From Candidatus Sphingobacterium stercoripullorum (lineage in GTDB: Bacteria > Bacteroidota > Bacteroidia > Sphingobacteriales > Sphingobacteriaceae), in contig DXEZ01000222.1 in the NCBI GenBank assembly GCA_019114715.1, forward strand, positions 1-36,604: 36,604 bases of DNA, given 5' to 3'. Positions 8,905-17,900 of the stretch are shown here, piece after piece. Each line of letters begins with the position of its first letter. Within the stretch, counting starts at the first letter, position 1. The notes below the pieces were generated by a model. The model searched no databases. It saw only the letters and a list, made by a program, of their open reading frames with translations, and had not been told where the DNA came from. A program made the position numbers and the translations under genes.

Positions 8905-9228
8905 TTAATATTCCAACTCATCGATCAATTCTTGATGCGCCTGACGGAGTTCCCGTAATGCATTCGAGTCTCTCATTTTTGTGGCCACCTGTATCCCCTC
9001 TTCGTAGATACGCAAAGCCTCTTTTTCATCATCCAGCTTTTCAAGCAATTTCCCCAAATGGTAATAAGTGCCTACATAGTCTGGATCGGACTCCACTAAC
9101 TTATAAAAATGTTCAGCTGCCTCCTTCTCATTCCCTAGTTTCAAAATCTCCGTTGCAATAGCGTATTTTAAAAATGGATCGTTAGGAGACTCTTTTAAAA
9201 ACTCTTGTAATTTCTCTAATCTACTCAT
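8905..9228 (-). CDS. Small tetratricopeptide-repeat protein
   Basis: A 107-aa all-helical protein with at least two TPR units: roughly residues 17-45 (PFLKYAIATEILKLGNEKEA) and 47-80 (DPDYVGTYYHLGKLLEKLDD), each with the Ala/Gly/Tyr spacing of TPR helices. It has no signal peptide and no catalytic motif, so it is probably a cytosolic protein-binding adaptor of unknown partner. The frame is open to an ATG at 9252, but homologues I know of begin at MSRLEKLQEFL, so I choose 9228. The gene lies 129 bp upstream of ilvE on the same strand; since ilvE has its own promoter, co-transcription is not required. Confident as a real gene, unknown in function. Confidence 0.82.
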   Translation of the reverse strand: MSRLEKLQEFLKESPNDPFLKYAIATEILKLGNEKEAAEHFYKLVESDPDYVGTYYHLGKLLEKLDDEKEALRIYEEGIQVATKMRDSNALRELRQAHQELIDELEY

Positions 9229-9467
9229 CTTAAATTCTAACTTTAAACCCAATTATAATTCTCTGTAACTACTTTAGTATCGGCAGAGAAAAAACTATGC
9301 TAACATAGTATTTTACATTACTATAACAAAAGCTTCTCGAGCTTGTTTTTTTACTAAATCCTCAATTTAAAGCGATATTTTAGCTAAAAAAGTAATTTCT
9401 CACGGGATACACAACGCTTCAACAAACAAAATCTAATTCACCCGATCGTAAGAAACAAGCTATAACA

Positions 9468-9510
9468 TTTGTTTTTTTCATAAAAAATCTTAGGTTTGTA
9501 TACAAAGGAG
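9468..9510 (+). promoter_or_regulatory. Strong promoter and ribosome binding site of etfB
   Basis: TTTG (9468-9471), 19 nt, TAGGTTTG (9491-9498): a perfect Bacteroidota promoter. Just after it lies AAAGGAG (9504-9510), a strong Shine-Dalgarno site 7 nt before the etfB ATG, which is unusual in this phylum. The leader is only about 15 nt, so the start codon of etfB is well fixed. The rest of the 265-bp gap upstream holds a 6-bp hairpin (9294-9309) and no gene. Confidence 0.85.
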
Positions 9511-9517
9511 ATCAATT

Positions 9518-10255
9518 ATGAAAATATTAGTATGTATTAGCCACGTGCCTGATACCACCTCAAAAATAAGCTTTTCTAGTGACGCCACAGCATTTAATAG
9601 TAGCGGATTGCAATTTGTTGTTAATCCTTACGATGAGATTGCTTTAGCGAAGGCTGTAGAAATAGCTCAGAGCCAAAACGGTGAAATTACTGTAATCAAT
9701 GTAGGGGAATCTGAAACAGAGCCTACTATTAGAAAAGCACTAGCCATTGGCGCTGATAAAGCCATTAGGGTAAATGCTAAACCGAAAGACGGCTGGTTTG
9801 TGGCGAACCAAATTGCTAGTCACGCAAAGGACAACGCATATGATTTAATATTAACTGGCCGGGAGTCTATCGACTACAACGGCACACAAATCGCTGCTCT
9901 TGTCGGAGAACTACTGGGCATACCTTCTGTTTCCTTAGCGAAAAAGCTTCAAATAGAAAACGGAAAAGCCCAAATAGATCGTGAGATCGAGAATGGAGTT
10001 GAAAAATTAGAAATCAACCTTCCACTAACGGTAGGTACATCTGAAGGTGTTGCAGAACCTAAAATCCCTAACATCAGAAATATCATGGGCGCTAGAAGCA
10101 AGACCATTGAAGTGGTAGAGCCTATCGAAGTTCCTGAGCTTTCAAGCATAAAAGACTATGAGCTACCGCAACCTCGGGAAAGTGTTACTATGATCCAAGC
10201 GGATCAAGTTGAAGAGCTGGTTAACTTATTACACAGCAAATCAAAAGTAATATAA
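9518..10255 (+). CDS. etfB: Electron transfer flavoprotein beta subunit
   Basis: Beta subunit of the soluble ETF heterodimer, which takes electrons from acyl-CoA and other dehydrogenases and hands them to ETF-quinone oxidoreductase. The 245-aa protein has the N-terminal adenine-nucleotide fold MKILVCISHVPDT, then NPYDEIALAKAVEIA (36-50), IRKALAIGADKAIRV (about 71-85) and the AMP-binding segment VGTSEGVAEPKIPNIRNIMG (about 172-191). Length is normal. A perfect promoter and strong Shine-Dalgarno site precede it, suggesting high expression. etfA follows after 31 bp. No Fe-S or quinone oxidoreductase partner is encoded alongside. Confidence 0.96.
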   Translation: MKILVCISHVPDTTSKISFSSDATAFNSSGLQFVVNPYDEIALAKAVEIAQSQNGEITVINVGESETEPTIRKALAIGADKAIRVNAKPKDGWFVANQIASHAKDNAYDLILTGRESIDYNGTQIAALVGELLGIPSVSLAKKLQIENGKAQIDREIENGVEKLEINLPLTVGTSEGVAEPKIPNIRNIMGARSKTIEVVEPIEVPELSSIKDYELPQPRESVTMIQADQVEELVNLLHSKSKVI

Positions 10256-10286
10256 CACACCTTTTATAACAATAAACTAGAAACAA

Positions 10287-11261
10287 ATGGCAATTTTATC
10301 CTATATAGAACACAACGAAGGCACCTTTAAAAAATCTGCCTTCGAAACAATGACCTTTGCGAAAGATTTAGCAGATAGTATCGGCCAGAAGGTGGTCACC
10401 GTAACCATTGGTGAGGTCGCAGAAGACGAGCTCAAAAAGCTAGGGCAATACGGTGCCGATAGAATCCTTCATATCAATCAGGAAGGGCTTAAAAGATTTT
10501 ACAATGTTTCCTATACGAACATTTTAAGTCAGGTGGTTGAAAAAGAAGACATTTCTACGATCGTTTTATCTAGCTCCTTTGCTGGGAAAGAGCTAGCCCC
10601 TCGATTAGCAGGAAAATTAAAAGCAGCCTACATCAATGGTGCTTTGGATACCCCAATAAATGAGGGTGGCAACTTACAAGTTAAAAAATCGGTCTTTTCC
10701 AACAAAGCATTTGCCAATGAGCTACTGACTTCTGAAAAGCGGGTTATCACGGTCAACCCCAATACATACGCTGTCAAAGAAAGCCAAGGAACCTCCGAGG
10801 TGGAAGCCTACCAACTAGAGAGTGCTAGCAATGCTGCAGAGGTTATCTTTGGAGAAATCGCAGCTTCTTCCGATAAGATATCCTTACCTGAGGCGGAAAT
10901 AGTAGTTTCAGGAGGACGCGGCATGAAGGGACCTGAAAACTGGGGGTTAATTGAAGAACTAGCGGAAGCACTAGGCGCCGCAACGGCTTGCTCGAAGCCT
11001 GTATCGGATGCCGGCTGGAGGCCACACTCAGAGCACGTGGGGCAAACTGGAATAGCCATTAGTCCAAAATTATATGTTGCCGTAGGTATTTCTGGAGCCA
11101 TACAACATCTTGCAGGAGTCAGCTCCTCTAAAGTGATAGTTGTTATCAACAAAGACCCCGAAGCACCGTTTTTTAAGGTTGCCGATTACGGAATTGTAGG
11201 CGATGCCTTTGAAGTGCTACCCAAGCTAACTGAAGCTATAAAAGCCTACAAAAACTCTTAA
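10287..11261 (+). CDS. etfA: Electron transfer flavoprotein alpha subunit
   Basis: FAD-binding alpha subunit of ETF (324 aa). The N-terminal half is the nucleotide-fold domain shared with EtfB; the C-terminal half holds the FAD signature: VVSGGRGMKGPENWGLIEEL (about 206-225), LGAATACSKPVSDAGWRPHS, then GQTGIAISPKLYVAVGISGAI and INKDPEAPFFKVADYGIVGD, which is the family hallmark. All pieces are present, so the subunit should bind FAD. It is the second gene of the etfBA operon, 31 bp after etfB, and ends in a strong intrinsic terminator, so the downstream genes form a separate unit. Confidence 0.97.
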   Translation: MAILSYIEHNEGTFKKSAFETMTFAKDLADSIGQKVVTVTIGEVAEDELKKLGQYGADRILHINQEGLKRFYNVSYTNILSQVVEKEDISTIVLSSSFAGKELAPRLAGKLKAAYINGALDTPINEGGNLQVKKSVFSNKAFANELLTSEKRVITVNPNTYAVKESQGTSEVEAYQLESASNAAEVIFGEIAASSDKISLPEAEIVVSGGRGMKGPENWGLIEELAEALGAATACSKPVSDAGWRPHSEHVGQTGIAISPKLYVAVGISGAIQHLAGVSSSKVIVVINKDPEAPFFKVADYGIVGDAFEVLPKLTEAIKAYKNS

Positions 11262-11291
11262 ATAGAATAACAAATAATTCATGATTATTTT

Positions 11292-11328
11292 GTAGCTTGT
11301 TGGAAAGAGAACAAGCTACTTTTTTTTT
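11292..11328 (+). terminator. Intrinsic terminator of etfBA
   Basis: Perfect 10-bp stem GTAGCTTGTT (11292-11301) with AACAAGCTAC (11310-11319), 8-nt loop, followed by nine T. A textbook rho-independent terminator. Confidence 0.95.
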
Positions 11329-11370
11329 GCACCAATATTTCAGATATTTGTAACATAGCTAAATTAAAAA

Positions 11371-11985
11371 ATGGATAAAGTCAGGTTAGACATTGTTGGG
11401 TTATCATTCAGTGAAACACAATCTGGTGCTTATGCACTTGTTTTTGCTGAACAATCGGGGAATAGAAGATTACCAGTAATCATAGGTGGATATGAGGCGC
11501 AAGCAATTGCAATAGAGATTGAAGGAATGGAACCGAGCAGACCTCTAACCCATGATTTACTCAAGGCCGTGTTTATAAAAACAGAAGTCGAGTTAATCGA
11601 AGTACTCATTTACGACTTGCAAGATGGTGTGTTCTATGCTAAGCTGATTTGTAAGCAAGGTGAGGAAACCTTTGAGATCGATTCCAGAACCTCCGACGCC
11701 ATTGCTTTAGCAGTACGCTTAAATTGCCCCATTTTCACGCGTGAATTTATCCTAGATGAAGCGGGAATCATTATAGACAGTGACGATTTTGCTTTTTTAG
11801 AAAATTTAGAAGGCACCACTGAGCAAGAAGTTTCTAGTAGTCCAAAAAAGAAAAAGAGCGCATACTCTTCTTACTCTAATGAACAACTAGAGGAAAGGTT
11901 ACAAAAAGCTATTAATGACGAACAGTATGAAATGGCCGCTGAAATACGTGATGAAATAGATAGAAGAAGTAAGGATAAGAGGTAG
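11371..11985 (+). CDS. Bifunctional nuclease-family (DUF151) protein with UVR motif
   Basis: Protein of 204 aa in two parts. Residues 1-130 or so are a BFN/DUF151 domain (MDKVRLDIVGLSFSETQSGA, then RRLPVIIGGYEAQAIAIEIE and SRTSDAIALAVRLNCPIF); plant and archaeal relatives show RNase/DNase activity. Residues about 165-200 (SNEQLEERLQKAINDEQYEM and AAEIRDEIDRR) form a UVR motif as in UvrB and McsA, a coiled-coil protein contact. A low-complexity Ser/Lys linker (about 153-167) joins them. Activity in bacteria is poorly established. The domain pair is common in Bacteroidota. It starts after the etfBA terminator; a partial -7 element GATATTTG at 11343-11350 may serve it. The permease follows after 29 bp, probably on the same transcript. 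Confidence 0.9.
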   Translation: MDKVRLDIVGLSFSETQSGAYALVFAEQSGNRRLPVIIGGYEAQAIAIEIEGMEPSRPLTHDLLKAVFIKTEVELIEVLIYDLQDGVFYAKLICKQGEETFEIDSRTSDAIALAVRLNCPIFTREFILDEAGIIIDSDDFAFLENLEGTTEQEVSSSPKKKKSAYSSYSNEQLEERLQKAINDEQYEMAAEIRDEIDRRSKDKR

Positions 11986-12014
11986 TTTCTATACTGGGTT
12001 TTGCCCTTATTTAA

Positions 12015-13379
12015 ATGGACATAAAAGTTAGACTAACGATAATCAACTTCCTACAGTTCTTTGTATGGGGGGCATGGTTAATTACTTTAGCAAATTATTG
12101 GTTTGGAACCAGGCAGTGGGACGGAACGCAGTTTGGTACCGTGTTTGCCACTATGGGCATTGCCTCCTTATTCATGCCTACTTTAATAGGCATTATTGCT
12201 GACCGTTGGGTGAATGCAGAAAAGCTATACGCCTTATTGCATGTATGCTACGCTGGCACATTGGTTGCCCTCACGCAAGTGGATAACCCGCAAACTTTTT
12301 TCACCATCATGCTACTAGCCATGTGTTTTTACATGCCCACACTTGCCCTATCCAACTCGATAGCTTATTATGTTCTTAGTAAACACAATTTAAGTGTGGT
12401 TAAAGCCTTCCCACCCATTCGGGTTTGGGGCACAATAGGCTTTATAGCGGCAATGTGGACAACAAACCTTTCGGGAAGCAAATCCACTATAGGACAGTTT
12501 ATGATTGCTGCAGTTGCCTCTATTGCCCTGGCAGCCTTCTCTATACTGGCGCTCCCTAAAGTTAAAAGCGGCATTGACCAAAAAAGCAACCAATCTAGCT
12601 GGTCCAGCGTCTTAGGTCTGGATGCTTTTAAGCTATTTGCAAACTACAAAATGGCCTTATTTTTTATATTTTGTATGTTTTTAGGTGCCGCATTACAACT
12701 GACAAATGCATACGGGGATATTTATATAGATGATTTTAAATATTTCCCCAAATATGCGAACCTTCGTGTCATAAAATATTCGACCATCATCATGTCCATC
12801 TCTCAGATATCTGAGACGGTATTTATCCTAGCCATACCTTTCTTCCTGCAGCGATACGGTATAAAAAAAGTCATACTCATCTCCATGGTGGCCTGGGTAT
12901 TAAGGTTTGGATTATTTGCTTTTGGAGATCCCGATGGGGGTCTTTGGATGATTATACTCTCGTGTATTGTCTACGGCCTCGCCTTTGACTTTTTCAACAT
13001 TTCGGGGTCTTTATTTGCGGAAACATCAGTCCCAGCACGAATCAGATCTTCCGCTCAGGGGCTTTTTATGATGATGACCAATGGAATAGGAGCCATCTTT
13101 GGGTCGATTACCTCGGGGTGGTTAATCGATAACTATTTCACGAAAAAGTTTACCAGTGTTCATGAACTAGCACAGTTCTTAGAAACGAGCATCAACAATG
13201 CCTATTTATTAGAAACACTGAGCTTGAAAGGGATATCCATAAAAAACGGCCTACTTTCAAGCCCTATTTACTTAAAAGATTGGCCAGCTATTTGGATTTC
13301 TTTCTCCTTGTATGTGGTTGCTATTGCAATTCTATTTGCTCTACTCTTCAAGCACAAACACGAGCCTAGTAAGGAATAA
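12015..13379 (+). CDS. Nucleoside:proton symporter, NupG/XapB-type MFS permease
   Basis: Inner-membrane permease of 454 aa with about 12 membrane helices, of the nucleoside:H+ symporter branch of the major facilitator superfamily. The N-terminus RLTIINFLQFFVWGAWLITL, the loop GIIADRWVNAEKLYALLH and the later RIRSSAQGLFMMMTNGIGA segment match that family. Helix-rich stretches cover residues 8-30, 43-60, 70-110, 135-180, 210-230, 250-310, 330-360 and 415-445. It probably imports nucleosides for salvage; the substrate range is inferred. It follows the nuclease-like gene by 29 bp, which would fit coupling of nucleic-acid breakdown to uptake, though this is speculation. Its end lies 7 bp from convergent pyrB with no hairpin visible between. 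Confidence 0.87.
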   Translation: MDIKVRLTIINFLQFFVWGAWLITLANYWFGTRQWDGTQFGTVFATMGIASLFMPTLIGIIADRWVNAEKLYALLHVCYAGTLVALTQVDNPQTFFTIMLLAMCFYMPTLALSNSIAYYVLSKHNLSVVKAFPPIRVWGTIGFIAAMWTTNLSGSKSTIGQFMIAAVASIALAAFSILALPKVKSGIDQKSNQSSWSSVLGLDAFKLFANYKMALFFIFCMFLGAALQLTNAYGDIYIDDFKYFPKYANLRVIKYSTIIMSISQISETVFILAIPFFLQRYGIKKVILISMVAWVLRFGLFAFGDPDGGLWMIILSCIVYGLAFDFFNISGSLFAETSVPARIRSSAQGLFMMMTNGIGAIFGSITSGWLIDNYFTKKFTSVHELAQFLETSINNAYLLETLSLKGISIKNGLLSSPIYLKDWPAIWISFSLYVVAIAILFALLFKHKHEPSKE

Positions 13380-13386
13380 TAAGGCT

Positions 13387-14325
13387 CTAGCTTCTTTTAC
13401 CAGCAAGCAAGTAAAGTACAGCCATACGTACTGCTACACCATTTTCAACTTGATCTAGAATAATCGCATGATCGCTATCAGCGACATCGGAAGTCACCTC
13501 TACCCCCCTATTTATTGGCCCCGGGTGCATAACTGTAATGGGTTTATCTAGGCTATCTAAAATCTCTTTGTTTAACCCGTAAAGCATCACATATTCTCTT
13601 AGCGAAGGAAAATAGGCTATATCCTGCCGTTCTAACTGAATTCTTAGCATATTTGCCACATCGCACCACTCCAAGGCCTTGCGCAAATTGTGCTCAACCT
13701 TCACGCCCAATGAGTCGATGTATTTAGGGATTAACGTGGTAGGGCCGCAGACCATCACCTCTGCCCCCAATTTCTGCAAACATAGGATATTCGATAATGC
13801 AACCCTAGAGTGCAAGATATCACCAACAATAACCACCTTTTTCCCAGCTACCTCTCCTAAGCGTTCACGAATGGAGAATGAATCCAGCAAAGCCTGAGTA
13901 GGGTGTTCGTGGGCACCATCACCCGCATTAACAATATGTGCGTCGATATTTCTACTCAAAAAGCGCCCCGCTCCAGCAAAAGGATGCCTCATCACAACAA
14001 TATCTACCTTCATAGCCAATATATTCTTCACCGTGTCGATTAAAGTTTCTCCTTTGCTTACTGAGGAAGAGGAAGCCGAAAAATTGATAGTATCGGCAGA
14101 CAGCCTTTTTTCAGCAAGCTCAAAGGAAAGCCTTGTGCGCGTGGAGTTTTCAAAAAATATATTTGCTATTGTTATGTCTCTTAAAGAGGGAACCTTTTTA
14201 ATTGGCCTGTTTAAGATATCTTTAAAATTCTGAGCCGTATCTAAAATGAGCTCTATATCTTGCTTATTTAAATCCTTTATTCCTAAGAGGTGATTAGTGC
14301 TTAATTGCTCTTGCTTCTCGTTCAT
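13387..14325 (-). CDS. pyrB: Aspartate carbamoyltransferase catalytic subunit
   Basis: Catalyses carbamoyl phosphate plus aspartate to carbamoyl aspartate, the committed step of pyrimidine synthesis, in the cytosol. The 312-aa protein has the carbamoyl-phosphate loop FENSTRTRLSFE (58-69), the SSSSVSKGE loop (85-93), HPTQALLD (141-148), and MHPGPINRGVE near residue 265, the standard ATCase set. No regulatory subunit PyrI lies nearby, and the presence of PyrR 10 bp upstream suggests expression-level rather than allosteric control, as in B. subtilis. It is the second gene of pyrR-pyrB and converges tightly on the permease gene. Confidence 0.97.
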   Translation of the reverse strand: MNEKQEQLSTNHLLGIKDLNKQDIELILDTAQNFKDILNRPIKKVPSLRDITIANIFFENSTRTRLSFELAEKRLSADTINFSASSSSVSKGETLIDTVKNILAMKVDIVVMRHPFAGAGRFLSRNIDAHIVNAGDGAHEHPTQALLDSFSIRERLGEVAGKKVVIVGDILHSRVALSNILCLQKLGAEVMVCGPTTLIPKYIDSLGVKVEHNLRKALEWCDVANMLRIQLERQDIAYFPSLREYVMLYGLNKEILDSLDKPITVMHPGPINRGVEVTSDVADSDHAIILDQVENGVAVRMAVLYLLAGKRS

Positions 14326-14335
14326 AGCTTATAGA

Positions 14336-14884
14336 TTAATCGTTAGATTCAGTCAATAACATGATACTATCTTTATCATCTACTTCTTCCCATTCCACAG
14401 ATACCCTTTGAGAGTCAATTGTGTCCACCTGCATGCCTATAAAATCCGGCTGAATGGGAATCTCTCTGGAAAACCGACGATCTACAAGCACTAAAAGCTC
14501 GATTTTTGTGGGCCTACCGAAAGCTTGCAAAGCGTCCATAGCGGAACGGATAGTTCGCCCAGTCCATAGGACGTCATCCATCAGAACTACCTTTTTATCA
14601 TCAATAATAAAATCTATTTCTGTTGAATTGGCGATTATTGGTCCTGAGCCTTTTTGACGAAAGTCATCTCGGTAAAATGTAATATCTAATAGCCCAAGCT
14701 TCACTTTGACTTGGGTCATTTCATAAATTTCTTCTTGCAAGCGCTGGGCTAGAAATGTTCCTCTAGGCTGTATGCCAATAAAAACTACATCTTCAAACTC
14801 TTGATGTGTTTCGATTAACTGCTGGCACAATCTCCTGAGCGTTATTTGGAACTTTTTCCCGTCTAATAAGGTCGACTGTTTCAT
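14336..14884 (-). CDS. pyrR: Bifunctional pyr operon regulator/uracil phosphoribosyltransferase PyrR
   Basis: PyrR-type phosphoribosyltransferase (182 aa): converts uracil and PRPP to UMP, and in Firmicutes also binds pyr leader RNA to cause attenuation. The PRPP loop is VVLMDDVLWTGRT (99-111); GIQPRGTFLAQRL (37-49) and the YRDDFRQKG flexible loop (71-79) are as in PyrR. It is first in a pyrR-pyrB operon with 10 bp spacing. The predicted promoter leaves a leader of only about 10-15 nt, with no room for a PyrR-binding anti-antiterminator, so the RNA-regulator role is doubtful at this locus; it may act mainly as a UPRT. Confidence 0.93.
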   Translation of the reverse strand: MKQSTLLDGKKFQITLRRLCQQLIETHQEFEDVVFIGIQPRGTFLAQRLQEEIYEMTQVKVKLGLLDITFYRDDFRQKGSGPIIANSTEIDFIIDDKKVVLMDDVLWTGRTIRSAMDALQAFGRPTKIELLVLVDRRFSREIPIQPDFIGMQVDTIDSQRVSVEWEEVDDKDSIMLLTESND

Positions 14885-14899
14885 AACGATTTATTTGGG

Positions 14900-14932
14900 C
14901 AAACTTAACATATTTTTCTCCTAAAATACAGA
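14900..14932 (-). promoter_or_regulatory. Promoter of pyrR-pyrB
   Basis: On the minus strand TAAGTTTG (14900-14907) matches TAnnTTTG exactly and lies 15 bp before the pyrR ATG; a weak -33 element TCTG (14929-14932) is 21 nt upstream. It lies downstream of the DUF2723 terminator, so pyrRB has its own promoter. Confidence 0.6.
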
Positions 14933-14949
14933 AAACTGCTAATCAAGTG

Positions 14950-14979
14950 AAAAAAAATCCGCAACGTGAATTGCGGATT
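14950..14979 (-). terminator. Intrinsic terminator of the DUF2723 gene
   Basis: Perfect 9-bp stem AATCCGCAA (14956-14964) with TTGCGGATT (14971-14979), 6-nt loop, and on the minus strand a run of eight T right after it (complement of 14950-14957). It separates the DUF2723 gene from pyrR. Confidence 0.92.
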
Positions 14980-14999
14980 GTATTTTTTTATGATTGATT

Positions 15000-17900
15000 T
15001 TATTCCATCAGATACATTTTATACTGCTCAAATAGCGCTTCTGCTTCTTTGGTAAATTCCTCATCTACATTCTCGTTGTTTTGTGCGATATTGTAATAAC
15101 GCATAACGGCAGATAGGCCTATTTGGATATTCCGCAACTCCATCTCTGGGCGCATGCCAGTAATATCGAAGTAATACTCCATGTTATCTTTTACATACTT
15201 GAGGTTTCGCAGCCCCATCTCACGGCCCAAGTCAACAGCACCTGCTTTATAAGCTGCATCTATTAACACAGCATAACCAGCAGCTTCCCCAATAGTATAT
15301 GTCTTATCGGGAAGGCTCTTATGAGCTTCCTCAACCACGGACTTAGCACCCTGGTTATTACCTTCTAAGATCAAGTTCTGCGCTGTCTGTCCAAATACAG
15401 AACCTGCAAATAAAGAGAAATACCTGTAAGAATCTGGATCTAGATACTTAGCATCTGCAATATTCCCCCACTGGTAGTTCTCCATAATATTTTTATAGGT
15501 TGCCTCGGTATTCACTAAAGTGGAAGGCTCTCCTTCTTCTAACCCTAGATCCACTGGCATCAGCCTAAGGGCAAAACCCTCGGATACTAAATAGCGATCT
15601 AGACCAATGTAATTGGTCTCTGGTGTGGTGATTGTAAAATATACAGGCCGCTCCCAATTGTTATTTGCTAAGATCGACAAGATGGATAGCTCCGCTCGCG
15701 TTATCACATTCCCCGAGAACTCCCAAGTCATCGTATCGGTAATATAATCGTTCCACTTCTCGGGAACCACCTGATTGGATAACACATCGGATTTATTCAC
15801 CTTAAACTGCATCTTTTTGGTCGGTAGCACGTTGGCATATTCACCGCTTTGCAGCTGCACCATATTTTGTCTATTATCTGATAACATAATGGTTAGTAGA
15901 TCTTCTATATCGACATGCCTATCGATATTGTGATCTACATAGTAAATAACATCTCTTACGCCGTCTTTAATTTTCTCAGGATCGATATTAAACGGCAAAG
16001 CGTCGGCATCGTTCACCTTGTTCATCATTTGCTTCATATACCAATCCGATCCGAGCAAACTCAGATTAACAACGCGCACATCAGTTCTATAGCCTTCTAC
16101 CTCCTGCACATACCAAAGAGGATAGGTGTCGTTGTCACCATAGGTGAACAGTATAGCATTGGGCGCACAAGAGTTCAAATAGTTCTTGGCCATATCTCTA
16201 GCTAAGAACTTCTCGGACCTATCGTGATCTACCCAGTTTTCTTTAGCCAGTAAAACTGGCCCTGTTATTAAGCAAATGGCCGTTGCTACAAGCGCTGCAT
16301 TTTTAGCGTTCATCTTCTTGCTAAACCATTCCCAAAGGGCAAGTACAGCAAGCCCTATCCATATACAGAATGCATAAAAAGAACCAGCATACACATAATC
16401 ACGTTCTCGAGGTTGCATAGGTGTATCGTTCAGGTATAGAACAATCGCGGCACCCGTAAAGAAAAAGAGTAGCGTCACCACCCAGGCGTCTTTGCGAGTC
16501 TTTTTAAAGTGCCACAACACGCCAACAAGCCCTAAGATTAGAGGTAAGAAAAAATAGGTATTTCTTCCAGGGTTGGTCCTCTCGGATTCTGGCAGCTTAT
16601 CCTGACTCCCAAGAACAAAAGAATCTATAGGTTTAATACCACTCAACCAGTTCCCCTCGGTTAAGGACCCTAAGCCTTGTTGTTGATTTTGCCGTCCCAC
16701 GAAGTTCCACATAAAATACCTACCGTACATATGTCCCAATTGGTAGCCCAAAAAGAACTTGATGTTATCCACCATGGAAGGTTTCTCGTTGGGTCCCAGC
16801 CCTAAGAAATCCCTATAAAACTGAACATGCTCACCGCGTTCGCTATGTACCCTAGGGAATAACGTCTCTCTATCAAAATTATAATCTATCCGCTTACGAG
16901 CCACCTCGTATTTTTCTTTATCTTTCCTATAAACCTTCCCTCCCTCTTTCACGTCAACCACCTCAGAATCGAAATAACGACCTTTAATCAAAGGATTCGA
17001 AGCGTATTGTTCTCTATTTAAATAACGTAAGAATGAGAAAGCATTATCAGGATCACTATTATTCAAACTGGTGTCCGCTTTAGCACGAATTAAAATCATA
17101 CTAAAGGAGCTGTAGCCAAATAAAATCAATGTCAAGCTCAACATAATAATATTGAGCAAAGGCTTCGCTTTTTTAATCGAATAATAAATAAGATAAACTA
17201 TCAACCCTACCAGTAGAACTGCAAAGAACAGTACCCCCGAGCCGAAACCCAGCCCCAAGGAATTCACAAAGAATAAATCAAAGTAGGCTGCTAGCTTAAT
17301 AGTATATTGAATTACACCCCACAAAATAAACCCTAACACCAACACTCCTATACCTAAAGCTTTAGCAATACCGCCTTTTGTGACCTTAGAGGTTCTACGG
17401 AAATAGATAATCAATGCTATGGCAGGAATAACCAGTAAGTTCAGCAGGTGAACGCCAATGGATAGTCCCATGATATAGGCGATAAGCAAAAGCCAACGAT
17501 CTCCAGTTGGCTCATCGGCCCTTCTCTCCCACTTTAAAATGGCCCAGAAAACTGCCGCCGTACAGAGCGAGGACATGGCATACACCTCAGATTCGACAGC
17601 TGAAAACCAAAAAGTATCGGTATATGTATAGGCTAAGGATCCTACAATACCTGCTCCCATGATAGCAATCAACTGTCCCAGGGTAAGGTTATCTTCAGAA
17701 GAATACCCTACAAATATCTTTCTGGCCAATGCCGTTATACTCCAAAACAAAAACAATATGGTGATACCACTACACACTGCAGACCCCACGTTCATCCAAA
17801 AAGCAATCTGTTCGGTATTTCCCAATGCGAAGTTGGAAAACACATTTTGGATCATTAAAAACAAGGGTGCTCCAGGCTGGTGAACAATTTGCATTTTATA

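Noticed and set aside
9328..9353. AAGCT/AGCTT hairpin followed by a T-run on the plus strand
   Set aside because: No plus-strand gene upstream to terminate, the stem is only 5 bp with bulges, and on the minus strand the tail is poor; probably chance.
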